Positions 10,459 to 22,604 of a stretch of DNA of 64,000 bases are shown one piece after another. The notes beneath the pieces are model-generated. The model saw only the letters and a list, made by a program, of their open reading frames with translations, did not search any database and was not told where the DNA came from. The DNA comes from Mesodorylaimus sp. YZB2_4 (Eukaryota > Nematoda > Enoplea > Dorylaimida > Dorylaimidae), in NCBI GenBank assembly GCA_030248295.1, contig JASANH010001708.1:1-64000 (forward strand), in the 5' to 3' direction. The first letter of the stretch is position 1. Each line of letters starts with the position of its first letter. The position numbers and the translations under genes were made by a program.

Positions 10459-11685
10459 ATGAACATAAAAATTGGCATCATCGGCACCTACTCAATACCT
10501 CTGACTGGCCACACCAGCGAGGCTGTCCAGGCCATTTGTCATTTAATGCCCCTTAATTGCACTCTGGTCTGGTCATCAAATAACTATGATTTTGGAGACG
10601 CCTTGGAAAATGGGGCAGGATCTGGAATGATTGGAATGGTGCAACGAGGTGAAATAGACACTTTCGAGCCCGCCTTCACCCCAACCTTTAGTCGATATCG
10701 AGCTATCGATTTCACTGACCCATTCTTTCACGTCAATGTGTATATGGTTTCGCGAGCACCCGTCAGGTATGACTCCAAATTCAGTTTCGGTATTGTATCA
10801 GCTCTCAGTTGGCAGACTTGGTGCGTTTTTATCAGCGCTCTTCTTCTAACTTCTGCTTTTATCTCATATTTTGCGAAAAAGTTATTAGTAAAGCAGCCTC
10901 AGCCAGAAGCGCACTGGATTTTGGCCTTATTTTCGCATTGGCCAGCCCTGATTACTCATAAACACAAAGACCATTATTTGGTCTTACATTTCGCTCGTTT
11001 GACAGTAGCCTGTTGGTCATTAGCCGCCTTGGTCATAGCCTGTTCTTACACAGCTATACTATTTTCTGATAAATTGAGGAAGACTGATGCCTTACCTTAC
11101 AAGGACCTTTACGAATTTATCGATTGCTTGGAGAGAGGTCAGTGCAGATTTATAATACCATCCCTATCCATGAGCATCATGCAAATATTGACTGCACGTG
11201 ATAATTCTCTCGGCCGACGAATACAAACAACGTTTATCGAACGCCCTCCGATCATAAAACCCATGGAAAAAATAAGAAACGCCATTTTGGCCGAGCAAGA
11301 CGAATTCCTTGTTTGGTTCGGTGATAAAGGCACATTTGAGCAGTATTTTGGCGATAATCGCGATTGCAAATTGTATGTGATAGAAGCACCCTTTCGAGAA
11401 CCTTGGGCATTTCCAATTAGGAGACACTCGGAACTGAAAGCGTTATTGAATGAAGCGGCAGCTGCCTTTCAAGAACGTGGATTGGCGCAAGGTATACTTT
11501 TGAAATACGAATCGCGATGGAGTACTTGTGATCAGACCGCATACAACAGTCTGACTGCAGCTGGCATGTCCGATTCGTCAACTGTATATGCAGCATTAGG
11601 TTTCCTGGGATTGGGAATTTTCGCGGGTATGAGCTCATTTTTGGTGGAAGTTGGGTTAAAGTTGTGGAAAAGGCGTTCGTCATAA
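10459..11685 (+). CDS. Ionotropic receptor (divergent iGluR-like ligand-gated channel)
   Basis: A single exon of 408 aa from ATG 10459. The order is that of the ionotropic receptor family: ligand-binding lobe S1 (IKIGIIGTYSIP to IDFTDPFFHVNVYMVSRAP, about residues 3-100), TM1 (WCVFISALLLTSAFISYF), a re-entrant pore stretch (HWILALFSHWPALITHK), TM2 ending in SYTAILFSDKL (the SYTAxL-like signature), lobe S2 (about residues 210-360), TM3 (VYAALGFLGLGIFAGMSSFLV) and a very short tail. There is no amino-terminal domain and no signal peptide ahead of S1, so a small upstream exon with the signal may be missing from this model. IRs act at the plasma membrane of sensory neurons. The ligand cannot be inferred. 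An AATAAA at 12181 is a possible poly(A) signal. Confidence 0.88.
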   Translation: MNIKIGIIGTYSIPLTGHTSEAVQAICHLMPLNCTLVWSSNNYDFGDALENGAGSGMIGMVQRGEIDTFEPAFTPTFSRYRAIDFTDPFFHVNVYMVSRAPVRYDSKFSFGIVSALSWQTWCVFISALLLTSAFISYFAKKLLVKQPQPEAHWILALFSHWPALITHKHKDHYLVLHFARLTVACWSLAALVIACSYTAILFSDKLRKTDALPYKDLYEFIDCLERGQCRFIIPSLSMSIMQILTARDNSLGRRIQTTFIERPPIIKPMEKIRNAILAEQDEFLVWFGDKGTFEQYFGDNRDCKLYVIEAPFREPWAFPIRRHSELKALLNEAAAAFQERGLAQGILLKYESRWSTCDQTAYNSLTAAGMSDSSTVYAALGFLGLGIFAGMSSFLVEVGLKLWKRRSS

Positions 11686-11916
11686 TGTGCCAGTGGGATG
11701 AGTACAGTGTGAGACTCTGTGTCTGTTCTGACTTGGAATGAGCTCACTCTCAATTACTTCGCAGAAAATTAATTTACTGCACCAATCCACAGTAGTATCA
11801 GGTGCGTGGGCAATGTGAATCAGAATTACTGTTATTTGTAGTGTATGTATACTGCGCATAGCTGCTGCCAAAAGTTCGGTGACGCGGCCGTTGTGTGCAG
11901 CGGTTTGGCGTTAACC

Positions 11917-11993
11917 CTTACTGCAGGTAGCCAGTGGCTGGGCTCGCCCTGGGTTCTATCCCGGTTCGATGAAGAGGTCGGTTTGCGCATAGC
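11917..11993 (+). mobile_element. tRNA-like repeat, family 2, copy 1
   Basis: The copy shares with two copies downstream the block GTGGCTGGGCTCGCC, a TTC..ATCCCGGTTCGATGAA B-box region and the end GGTCGGTTTGCGCATA. The B-box and spacing suggest a tRNA-derived SINE different from family 1. Confidence 0.65.
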
Positions 11994-12330
11994 CTCTGAA
12001 TCTCGCTCATTTCTCTGTTTTCTTGCTGCTGGTCTTTTTGTTGGGTTCTGCTCATTTATCTGTGAATACATAGTAATTGTGCGGAAGAGTCGATTTGGTG
12101 ATTTCGTACAGCCTGCCTAAATTGTTTTCCCCCCTCGGGTGATTATTTCATTTTTCCACTCCAATTATGGATGTGACTCGAATAAATATGTGAAAACCAA
12201 TAGTTCAATGATCCGTTCCACTCATCATCTTTGATGGATTGGATTTTCATTGGAGTCACATTCCACGGAAGAATGAATTTTTTATTTCCGTACAGTATTG
12301 TACATACATACTTGTAATGTACAGTAAGGT

Positions 12331-12432
12331 ATGGTGCAGCGCTTCAGCATTCGCTCACCCATATTGCTCGGTAGCGAGTGGCTGGGCTGGTCCCGGGGTC
12401 ATCCCTGGTGAAGGAAGTCGGTTTGGACGACT
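12331..12432 (+). mobile_element. tRNA-like repeat, family 2, copy 2
   Basis: The copy starts with GGTGCAGCGCTTCAGCATTC, continues through CACCCATATTGCTCGGTAG and GTGGCTGGGCTGGTCCC, and ends with GAAGGAAGTCGGTTTGG. It is colinear with the copy at 12617. Confidence 0.65.
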
Positions 12433-12616
12433 CATCACGGAGTTAATCACGGGAGTTGATGAACATTATTGGACAAGATCTTCTTTTGACGCCCGCTATC
12501 ATCCTTGAATGCATCTGATTGCCTTCGCGGTGCTGCCGTCTAACATGAACTGCAAGTCAGCTAGATCACATCGCACAGCATCGCAGCTTGATCATATCAT
12601 GAGTCGCGGCTGAAAG

Positions 12617-12725
12617 CGGTGGTGCAGCGCTTCGGCATCTGTCTACCCATATTCTGGTGTCATGGCTGGGCCCGTTCCTGGTTCGATCCCCGGCGAAGGA
12701 GTTCGGTTTGCTAAACATAAGCCCT
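12617..12725 (+). mobile_element. tRNA-like repeat, family 2, copy 3 (best B-box)
   Basis: GGTGCAGCGCTTCGGCATCT begins a tRNA-like fold, and TGGTTCGATCCCCGGC is a near-consensus B-box. The same end (GAGTTCGGTTTGC) follows. Three diverged copies lie within 0.8 kb. Confidence 0.7.
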
Positions 12726-12755
12726 CGCTGACTTTGCATGCCAGACAGTAGGTGG

Positions 12756-14128
12756 CTCACCCCGTACCCTAGAGGTGCTTCGAGTGGAGAGACGAAAGCC
12801 ACACGAGTAGACAGTCTAAGCTGTCGCACGGACAGGGTACACAGCCCGCCCGCTATTGTCCAAAGAAGTCGGTGTCCAGGATGCCCCCTTGTGGAGGATT
12901 GTGGAGGTGCTACTAGAGGAGACGCACAGAGGGACGATGCTGTGTGTGCCGGACCCGGCTCAGCCTTGCTTAGCCCTAACTGCTGAAAACAAAGAGAAGA
13001 AGTCGATGAATACGCTTGGAATATGTGTAGGCCATCGGCAATTAGCCTGACACCTCAATGATTTTTACCGTTCAGCCAGTATACTTCGTATATATGGATA
13101 GTCACATTGCCGTTTGTTCCAGATGCCGCTTGATTATTCGTCATGCTTTTCTGGACAATCTACTTGGGCGAATGAGGGGCGCGTGAGAAATGGGAGTAAT
13201 GTCCTTCTGACAAGTTGTCTTGGGGAGAGAAGACCCACGAGAACGATATGTTTTCCTTTACCGGTCGGCTCTACTGAAGGCGGACCTGAACACAGGCTTA
13301 CGCCTGGTTAAGCATTAAGTGATGCTTCGTCAAGGAAGTTTTTCACTCATGTGTGCACCCAAACGCACTCTTACTATCAACTATATTTTCGTATGCTACC
13401 AAGAACTCTCAGACTATCTAACCTATAGCATTCGTCCCCCTTCGCAGAGTAGTAGCTGCTTTGATTTCCGGACCTGGTTAGCAGTTTAGTTTCTTTTACA
13501 TTACAATGATAAGAGGCGATCGATGTACTGTACATTTGAAATAGGCGGAATAGCCTTACATTAGAGGAGATACCGCGGGGAGCGGATGGACTCAAATACC
13601 CTCCACCTACGACAACCTGCCTGGTAGTCGTAGGTGCCTGAGACATCAACCCGACAGGTTTCAGCCTCGCCTGGAGGAGCGTCCAGCGAGGGCAACTGAT
13701 AGAGTATGCGGCGGCCAGTCAAGGCAACCACACACTGCTCCTTGTAAAAGGCGGCCACTGCACGTACATTAGTATAACAATACTAGTATGTTATCGGAAA
13801 AACCTCAGAATGCGAAGACAGGAATTCCACCTTTAGTTACTCATATCGTATGCAGTACTGACGCTACACTGACACATACACACGCGGCGTGCAAAACGAA
13901 CTACAGTTAGCACAGCATAAAGCATGGCATTAAACTGAGCATGCAGATTTCCCATTTCTCTGAATCTGAAATCTGAAATTGCGTAAGATGCTGGCATGAA
14001 TACATTATTGCATAATGAACAATAAATGAGCGACTGCTTGAGGCCATAGAGTCGCTTGCACACACGCTAGCTGACATGACAGGAAAGAGAATTCCTGGGC
14101 GAGTTCTCTATGCCTTTTTCTAAAGTCT
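12756..14128. other. Intergenic, nothing coding recognised; one dispersed repeat
   Basis: A repeat at about 13567-13700 (CCGCGGGGAGCGGATGG ... TTTCAGCCTCGCCTGGAGGA) has partial matches near 25123-25200 and 61930-61970. The remaining short frames show no domain. Confidence 0.5.
13567..13700 (+). repeat. Dispersed repeat, family 3
   Basis: The block CCGCGGGGAGCGGATGG with its downstream CCTCC recurs at 61935-61970, and TCAGCCTCGCCTGGAGGAGC recurs at 25150-25170 inside the DHCR24-like gene's first intron. It contains a short inverted pair, CCACCTACGAC / GTCGTAGGTG. Confidence 0.55.
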
Positions 14129-16121
14129 TTACACCTGACTGTCGTTAATGGGCTGAACTCTGACAGTCCGTATTGTCAGTCGGTGAATTCCTTCATACCG
14201 CTGCTGCCGTTGTTTTGCCCTGGCTTTCCACAGGACATACAAATAACGGGGCACATAATAAAACACATGCACGAAGCTGATGACGGACGTTCCCCAATAG
14301 AAAGCAGCCAAATTTGAGAAATCGCAGAAAGCGAGGTAAGTCGTTGGCTCCTTGACTTGTTCATAGAGAATGTAGGACAAGTCTGGATAGTAGATGTGCA
14401 TCTTGCTGTACATGATATTGTCTTTGTCCGCCCTACTACTCTCCAGATCAGTAAAGCTTGCTGTGCTTTCGTACATCCAAAGATGGCAATGATAAGGGCA
14501 TGCGGACTTCTCGTTTAAAACGTTCTTCAACTTTTCTTCCGCGTTTCTCTGCGTGCGTTGAATCTGAAAGTAGGAGCGATACTGGAACCAAAATCAAGAG
14601 GCTAGCTGAAGGGCAGACAGATTCCGATTAGCACCATTTGCATGTCAAACTACATTCATGTTCGATTTATGCAAACTCCAGGATCTCAAAGGCTACGCAA
14701 TGTCCATACCTTTTCCTTGAATGCAGACACGGACACAGAATTGAACTGCCTTGTAGGCGATGCTGCAAATTCGGTTTTCTCAGCAGAGACTGTTTGAATG
14801 AAATAATAAAGGTCGAATGGCTTGCAAATTTTTGTCTTATTTGGTTTGCGGTAATACAAAAATGTGTCGCATGAAATAATCGTTTCTCGGACAACATCAG
14901 CAACTCTCTCCAAACCGCAGCCTATACCATATGGGTCGTAGTACATGCTTGCGTTAGACGGCAAAGTCAAGCCTTGGTATGGTGCACATTTGTGGATGCT
15001 GTGCGCCTTGGATGGCACGACTTTGACGAATGTTTCAGCACTGTGCGGCACTGCAACCGGGAGTCTGGCAGCCGAGAATGGGGTCGGGTCAATGAGGACT
15101 CTGTACCCACTTTGGGCATCTTCCTCGAGCCAAGGGAAGTCATGAACGGACAAGCTAGCTTCAATGGTGAGACCACCCTTTGGTCCTGGCCGTGTCTGCC
15201 TAGCTGTCGATGAAGATTCATACGCATTGTCGCTGTCAAAATTCAGCTAAAACAAAGCATCCAGTGCCAAAGTTTCAGGATTTAAACCTACAGACTTATT
15301 AATTGCGTTTTCTTATTTAAACTGTTTTGTACTGACTGGTTCCCACTTCACTCTGACGGTGAGATGAGGGCTTATTGCGGAGATGCATTTCTTAGTTCAA
15401 TGTTCCTTACCATGAGTTGGACGCACACTCCATCATCGTCGAACACTTGTATGGCTCGTTCGCAGCAGTCAAATTCTTTTCCATCAAACCAGCATCTCTT
15501 TAGCATGCTCTTACACGATGCCATAGCCTGCGATGTGTAGACGAAGTAGTCGGAAATTTGTGGATTTAACCTTAAAATTTGAATAAAAAAACCAAGAAAA
15601 TTTGGTTCAAATTTTCTTGGTCGTGACATCGGTGTGAGGAACAAAGCCAACTGATTGTAAAACAGGTCTAGCGATCCGCCACTTTGGTTCCTAACTTTGT
15701 CGAGAATCCGTTGCGGCACTGTGACATTCTCTTTGATGAATGTCACGTTGTAGTAGACTTGGGCGCAGATGGTCACATTGGAGGCGGGGATGTAATCGAC
15801 TTGTGGGATGTAGTTCATGTCGGTATTGTAGCCGCTGCTCTTCATCCAATTCTGAATGCTGCAGGAGACGTAAAATATGCAGCATCCGGACAAGATAAGG
15901 AGACTCAACTTAAACATGTGGCCAATCCAGGGTATATTGACGTTAAATGCGTCTTGCCAGCCAGCTACACTGATGCGTTCGATCACCTCTTTTCTTGCAG
16001 CTTTGACTTCACGATTCTCATCTTCCTCCTTTGTTTCCATGCTGTTTGGCGGGTGGAATTCCTTGAAAGCGTCCTTGTTGCCAATGGACCCAAGTCTCAA
16101 AGTCTGAAGTTCTGGGCTCAT
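14129..16121 (-). CDS. DEG/ENaC-family sodium channel, three exons
   Basis: Exons on the minus strand: 16121-15411, 15246-14710 and 14563-14129, joined in phase 0 (donors ATG|GTAAGG and AAG|GTATGG; acceptors TTTTAG|CTG and TTTCAG|ATT). An acceptor 18 nt upstream, TTCCAG|TAT at 14581, would also keep frame. The product is about 560 aa, usual for the family. TM1 lies near residues 68-90 (MFKLSLLILSGCCIFYVSCS), followed by the post-TM1 ASNVTICAQ motif, then CKSMLKRCWFDGKEFDCC and GVCVQLMLN, then the extracellular cysteine-rich part, and TM2 near LAAFYWGTSVISFVHVFYY with a basic tail. The family forms trimeric amiloride-sensitive cation channels gated by peptides, protons, force or chemicals. The GxS-type selectivity region is weak (WGTS), so conduction properties are uncertain. 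It is clearly a different subfamily from the pair at 5.7 and 40 kb. Confidence 0.9.
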
Positions 16122-18354
16122 CACTTCCGCTTTTCGCAGCTTCGTATTAGAAGTGTGTTGTCGTCCGCTGTACTGCTTAATATCGGGCTAACTGGTCGGC
16201 TTCCAGGTAGAGGTTGTTAGGTTACAATATGTGCGAAGGCCATATGGAGTGTACCATTACTACAGTGCCCGTAACACAGTGAATCGTCGCCTTTTCACCC
16301 TCGGGTAACAGGTAGCATGACGAAGGTACGATACCAATATTCCGTATCTCACATAGCGGTCTCACTCTTGGGGATGCACACGTGCGAGTGAGTGAAGAGG
16401 GTTACAAGCGCGGTACGGATACAAATAGGTACTACGAAAAACTGAATGGTACAAACGATGCCGTTGAAGCCTAAAAACGATGACGCTGAAGCCTAAAAAT
16501 GTTGAGACCACTCGCTATCAAACCATAGGAGTCTTCGAGCCAGTATCGTTGGCAGCCGAATGCTCGGTTTTGGAATGAGAATTTATGGGATAACGATGTA
16601 ACTTACAATTAGCTGGTTTATTTTTCATTCGTCCAAGTTCAGCAAACCCATATTAGGTGTGTTTTCAATGCCCTGGTAGACGGCATCTGTGTAACTGCAC
16701 TGTATGTAGTTGGTTAGATGGAAGACGGTCTCGCACTGGTTTGGCCATTTGTGCGCGAGATCGCGTGGTCGTTGCGAGTTGAGCTAAAATGGATGCGCTC
16801 GTTCTTGGTCCTGTTGTTGCGATTGGTTCGGGTCGCTAGACCAGGCGCAGGGAGAGACCACTTGGCTCTAGCCGTTAGTTGACGTAATCATACTACCTAT
16901 GCATAGATACTCCACCTACCATCACCACTATCAGTGACACACACATCTGCAAACCAAAACCTATCGACTACCAAAAAGTACCCTAGCTTAGGCACAAGCA
17001 GCAAGTGACAAGCGATAAGTGATTGTCAGAAGTGACATTGTGCTAATACCAGGTTAGTGTAGCTGGGGCTTGAAATTCTTTATTTCGAATTTGAGTAGCC
17101 AATAAGCTCGTAAAGTTAGAAGTTAGATTTAGCCGCGGAATTCTCTTTTTCACAGAGCAGCAATTTAGCAAGAGCACATTTTCGAGGCACTACAGCTTAC
17201 GCATAGATACGGCTGAGGTCAGTCGGGCTTTGAGATAGAAGCTTCCGCAATGTATGTCGCTAGTAACAATAACTCATAAGGGAATGCTCCCTCTATTTCG
17301 GGGTCGAAAGGGACACAGCAGATGTCTGGCTTCTTTAATTGTGATGCACTAATCATGCAACGATCTGGCCAGGTTTCACCAAGTTACAAGCAAAACAAGT
17401 CAAAGTTCTCACGCTACAAGCTCACAAGTTACAAGTCCACAAGCGACAGGCGTTTCACCAAAGTGAATGATCCATTGACACCTCCTAGAGTTACAAGACT
17501 TGTTACGGGAGCGCTAGCACGACTACGAGCAGTTCTGTTTCATAAACTTACAAGCTCTAGAAAAATGTGGGCGGAGACTCGTAACTTGCGTTGAATTTTC
17601 TAGGAGTCAGAACGAGACTCGTAGGACTTGTAGCCTTGCTGGTTTTCATCCATTTTCCCTATGTTTCCCCCATGGATGCCTTTCCTTTCGTCTTTTGGCA
17701 GGTCAATGATTATGGCAGGAAACCAGAATTTGTCTTCCCTTCGAAAGGGGCCTAACTTATCAAAGCACCTTGTCCCCTCACCTTCCGAAAAATCAATGCG
17801 CTGCTGCCTTCTGAATTTAGGCTCGTTTACAAGTTCTGCCTCCATCTTTCACAAGTCACTTTATACAAGCCCGCTTTTCCACAAGGGCTGGAAATTTCGT
17901 GGTGAACCGCTCGTTATTCAGGCTTGTAACTAATTGCCCGTAGTTCTCTATACTTGCCACGTGTTCTTACTGGACGGCCCACATGCTCCTTGTAACCAGG
18001 CATCTCCCACACCTACATTTCTTACTTGTGAGTTTGTTTGTGGTGAAACGCGGATATTTGTAAAATAGACACTTGTGGCGCTTGTGACACTTAAAATTGC
18101 CTTGGTTAAACTGGGCCACTGCATCAAAAGTGTTCCAGACTGGAAGTCGAAAATATTTGAATATATCTGCAAAATACTACGAAGCGCTATTATGCCAATC
18201 AAAGGTATGAATGAAAGGAAGATGGAGGGACAACGAACTATAAGCAATCAGACATATGACTCTGATGAGCGCTCAAGGTAGGCCACAACAATGTATCTCC
18301 TAAAGTCTATGTATATCTGCCCTTTCATTACTGCGACACTATCAATGGCATCAA
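16122..18354. other. Intergenic, no gene recognised; ACAAG/CTTGT-rich tract
   Basis: No domain-bearing frame was found. Between about 17380 and 18100 the pentamer ACAAG is very frequent in the left part (six times in 75 bp at 17385-17460) and CTTGT in the right part, as in a diverged inverted repeat. GCGTTTCACC (17450) and GGTGAAACGC (18040) match as reverse complements. Confidence 0.5.
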
Positions 18355-21279
18355 TTATTTTTCATCCGTATCTTCAGGCGTCTCATGATCAGATCCCGTT
18401 TTCTGCTTCTTTGATTTTCGTTTCTGGACGTTGAAATCTCCCCAAATCGGACAACGTTTGCTGGGAACAGCCCTGCTGCCCTCTGGACATTTGAAGGCGT
18501 CGGCAAATTGAGGCATATTCCTGGTGGCGATCTCGATACGGGCTCGGTCAGGAGTATGTTCATCCAGAAATAGGTCAAAAATAGACGGGTCGTTCCTGAC
18601 GCACCATTGGCGTGTAGCACTCAAGAAGAAGATTTGATCGCTGGTGTACTGGAACAGTTGAGGGACAGGAATATCCCCGCCGATTGTGCGCGCCACATAT
18701 TTGTAGGCCAAGTAAGCCGCTTTCAGTCCGTCCGTGTCAGCTATGTTGTCCCCGATGGTCTTCTCCCCATTGACGCACGTGTTCAAGTGTTTGTAACAGT
18801 ACTGGTTGTATTGATCGATCAAACACTCCTTCCGCTTCTCGAATGCCTTGAGGGTTTCCGGCTTCAACTCCTTGTTCGGCAGTGCTTCGTATACACCAGT
18901 GTTGTCGAAAGCGTGACCCAGTTCGTGGCCGATGATCATGCCGAATCCTCCGTATTTGACTGCCAGGGGATAGGTGGGCTGGTAGAATGGAGGCAGGATG
19001 AATCCTGAGAGAAGGACGCGCTTTTACTGTAGTTGTGCTGGCGCAAATGCATCACATCACAGCATCTATATGATCATAGGATAAAGGAGAACAACCAGCC
19101 CGGAGTTGGAAACCTGACTGTGGGCAAGAAACTTTGTATGCAAAGAAACCCTGAAAAACTAACGCTCTCTCTCTTAGCTTCTGAAAGCAATCTTAGAACC
19201 AAGTACTGTACTCACCAAGAAACGTTTCCACTGTCATTGTGCCAGGGTTATACCGAGAGTTTGGCTCGAAAGTCGGAGGTGGCTCCTCGACCTTGGCTCC
19301 CTCAACTAATTGTATTGTGTCGTGATCATACTTTCTAGTTTTGGATTCCAGGTCGTTTTCATACAACGACTGCGTTTCGTTGTACACATTCATGTGCTGA
19401 GCAACCTTCTCCTCGTCCGTGATCCAGTCCGGAACACCTGCAAGAAAGGAAGATCATGATTACAGAAAATGTCACCCCGTATCAAATTAAACCTGGATAA
19501 AATTTGATGGCGTCAATTTTCTCATTGATCTTGACCTTGTCCTCTTCATCAACCCAATCGATACTATTGAGCATGAATCGAAACGCTGAGAAGATATTTC
19601 TGGCCATCAATTGAATTTCTGATCGCCAACGACCAATATCCTCGCCGATATAGTCGAAATATAACCTAGCAGCGCCTGGAGCCAAATATCGTAGGACAAA
19701 ATCCAAGCACCGTTCTTTTATCGATTTTGGATCTTGTACAACTACGGCCTTTTCGGAATCGAATTCTCCAAAAAAATCGTCGTTATACGACCATACAATT
19801 CGCAGAAAAGCGAGTGCTTGCCACTATAATTTATATGAAAATCCAGTTAGTCAGGGATTCATCTGCTAGACTATTAGGCGCAGAGAAAGTGTGATCCTCA
19901 TGCTCGCGGCGTGAGTGATATAGAGATCTGTAATGTAGCCGTTATTACCGTTTCCCATCTGGTTTTGACAGTGTGCGTGGAAAATCAAGAAACAAGAAGG
20001 ATCGAAATCTTCAGCCCTGATTGGGAATCGAACTTGCTCCGCAGAGGTGCCAGCAACATGCTATGCACCACTGATCCTGTTCCACGCAATACTGGGCTGT
20101 ATCACATGATGTCTTGCAAAATTAGCATCCTGAGCCTGCTTGCTTATTATGCGATGAATCCTCGCTTGTATCCGCGTGTCGGACGTCCTTGATCCTGTAT
20201 ATATCACTGGCTGGCTTAGTGTAACAAGCGAAAATACGATATGCACTAATTGTTCTAGGTGCTAGCACAGGAAGAATACAAAATACAAAACCACACTGTC
20301 AGGGTGTACTTACCACGTCAGATTCATATTTTTTGTCCTTGGTAATCGTGACTATCGCATTCAGCCATTCTTCATTTTGCACGCGAATCAGAGCTTCCTC
20401 AGAGTTGAGCCATTGCTTTCGCACATTCTCTTGCAGCAACTCCTCCAAATAATCTTTCAAGAGCGGATATTTCGATGTAAGGTTAGACACAGAGTAGAAG
20501 CTGCTCGTTCCTGACTTGAAACTTGGAGAAACATTGTCAATGTTGGTCAGAGCAGTGAATAATGATTCCAGGCGGTCGACAAGATCATCCAGTTTCCCCT
20601 CATCTACTTTTTTCCCTGCGGCATCGGCCATCGCTTTTATAATTTCTTTTGTTCCGGTGGCGTTGTACTCACCCGAAAGAGGCACAGGTATGATGATGAG
20701 GACGGGAGACGTGGTTGTGTTAAAGTCGGTTAGCACGCTTTGTACTTCGGCTGGTACAACGACTCCAGCCCCCACGCCCAGCCCAGTATCGGCCCGTCGT
20801 TGCAGAATGCCCATGGCCCGCCAGATGCTGAAGTCTGCTGGCAACGGTCCCAATAATGGAAACGGACCCAAGCGGCTGGATACAGCATCATAGATCTGTT
20901 TGGTCACTTCCTTAGAATTGGGGGTTTGGGCGGAGCAATGGTCGTAAAATGTGCGAACAACTCTTTGATAGTGCGGAGTTTTTGGATTTTTCAAATCCAC
21001 TTTCGCCAACGCTTTCTCCATTACTTTTATGGTGACTGCTAATTTTTCCAAAAAAGTCCTTTGATATTCGGTATCGTCATCTTGAGAAGAGGAAACATTG
21101 AATCGTCCGCATACATGTTCAAAAAAATTGTTGCACGGATCAGCTGTCGGGTCCATGGTCGACCTGAGATATTTGGCTGCAGTTTGCCATGCTTTGATAT
21201 CGTATTCGACCTCTTGCCCAGTTACGCCACGGGCTGTTAGCAAGTGCACTAGAAAGTAGAGGACAGCAGTCTTCGCCAT
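18355..21279 (-). CDS. Secreted M13 (neprilysin-family) zinc metallopeptidase, variant
   Basis: Four exons on the minus strand: 21279-20314, 19823-19493, 19437-19216 and 19004-18355. Phases match at every junction, giving 722 aa, normal for M13. Residues 1-21 form a signal peptide (AVLYFLVHLL) in place of the usual N-terminal anchor, so the enzyme is probably secreted. DPCNNFFEHVCG opens the M13 N domain. HELGHAFD at residues 533-540 is the HExxH zinc site. The second motif reads GDNIAD (residues 591-596), where the family has GENIAD: the third zinc ligand Glu is Asp592. NAxY, which binds the substrate backbone, reads NSRY (492-495). DEHTPDRARI and the closing CPIW are kept, but 24 extra charged residues follow the usual CxxW end. 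Family members cut small peptides. Activity here is uncertain because of the two altered motifs. Confidence 0.92.
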
Positions 21280-22052
21280 TTTTGAAGATGTTGGAGTAGC
21301 ACAGCCGGCCGCCGACAGACGGGCGAGCGAAATGTAAAGCGAGTTACTTGGAGGATGAGCCTGGACTACGGAACTAGATGTGCCCCTGCTTGAGAATGCC
21401 GCGGTCCGTTGTTTTCAGGGGCAGCTACTCTATGACTGAATATAGCAAAACTGGTTCTCTGTTGAATTTAGCTGCACCAGGTTGTGAAAAGAAGAACACT
21501 GTCTTCGCGTTGGTTCTGAAATATAATTGATCTTCGCTCGCCTGGGGGCACTGGGTGAGTTAGGTTGCTTACGCCTTTACCTGAAGACTGAACGACTGGT
21601 ATGTGATGAGTATCGCCGCATATATTCAGTCAAGTGGAATCAGTGGCTTTTTTATAATGCATTCCAGACGTCAGGCGGTGTGCAAAAATACTTGTTTACG
21701 ATGCAAAAGAACGAAATGCGCAATAAATTGGTATACCTCGAAGGATAAAAGGCAGTAGCACACACTGTCGTTGCACTTTTGGACTTCCAGGATGAAACCC
21801 TGATTGCCATGCAAAGAGTCGATAGGAGTTTCGCTTGCGTTGCAAGGCATTTTCTTCGTTGACATCAGATATGTATGACTGCTTCTACCTGCTATCTTGA
21901 AAGGAAAACATCCCCACTGGCTAAAACACAACAATCGTTTGACCAGGATGTTTTATTTGGCCTTTTCCTAAATACACAAAAACACACTCCAATTAAAAAT
22001 GGGACTCACAGTCAGATGGCAGAACCTGGTATTTCTTTCTGCTGTCTTCTAC

Positions 22053-22106
22053 TCTCACGCCGCGCGTGAGAGGCAGACGCCTAACCCACCAGGCCACGAG
22101 GCCAGT
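22053..22106 (-). mobile_element. tRNA-derived SINE, family 1, 5' fragment
   Basis: The reverse complement reads GGCCTCGTGGCCTGGTGGG then TTAGGCGTCTGCCTCTCACGC, the left tRNA-like end only. The B-box and body are missing. Confidence 0.75.
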
Positions 22107-22604
22107 AGCTCTAGGTGCTGCAAAAGAAACTTTAAATTGAAAACACAGAGTCCTCTTTGCTATCACAAAGACAGCAGGCATTCTTAAACAACAGCGTTCT
22201 TGAAAGTCTCAGCGTCCGGCTTATAAAATTCGCTTAATGTCTGAGCAAATGAATCAGTTATCCAAGTGCTTGAATTTCTTGCACCAGCAAATGGTGAGGA
22301 GCTTTTTGTTCTCGATTATGGTTGATGTTGGTATTTTGACCATTGTTGACCAAGGTCGTTGGCATGTCTAGAGATTCAAATACACCCGCCTTACAGACTG
22401 GCCCAACAGGAACATTAGCCGAGACAGGGATCTGGATAAAAAGGGACGCTGGTCAGAGCTCTGGCCGCAACGGATCGCTGGCTTAACTGAGATGGGCCCG
22501 ATTCGAAAGCTCAAAGGCTTGCTCAGATACAGTATGGTACACACGCACACGGCCTGTTGAACGACGTTCTCAGGCTGACTTGAGGGAGTGCTCTCAGGTT
22601 ATGT

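Noticed and set aside
15684..16220. 178-codon plus-strand frame
   Set aside because: It lies opposite exon 1 of the DEG/ENaC gene, which has clear family motifs; the plus frame has none.
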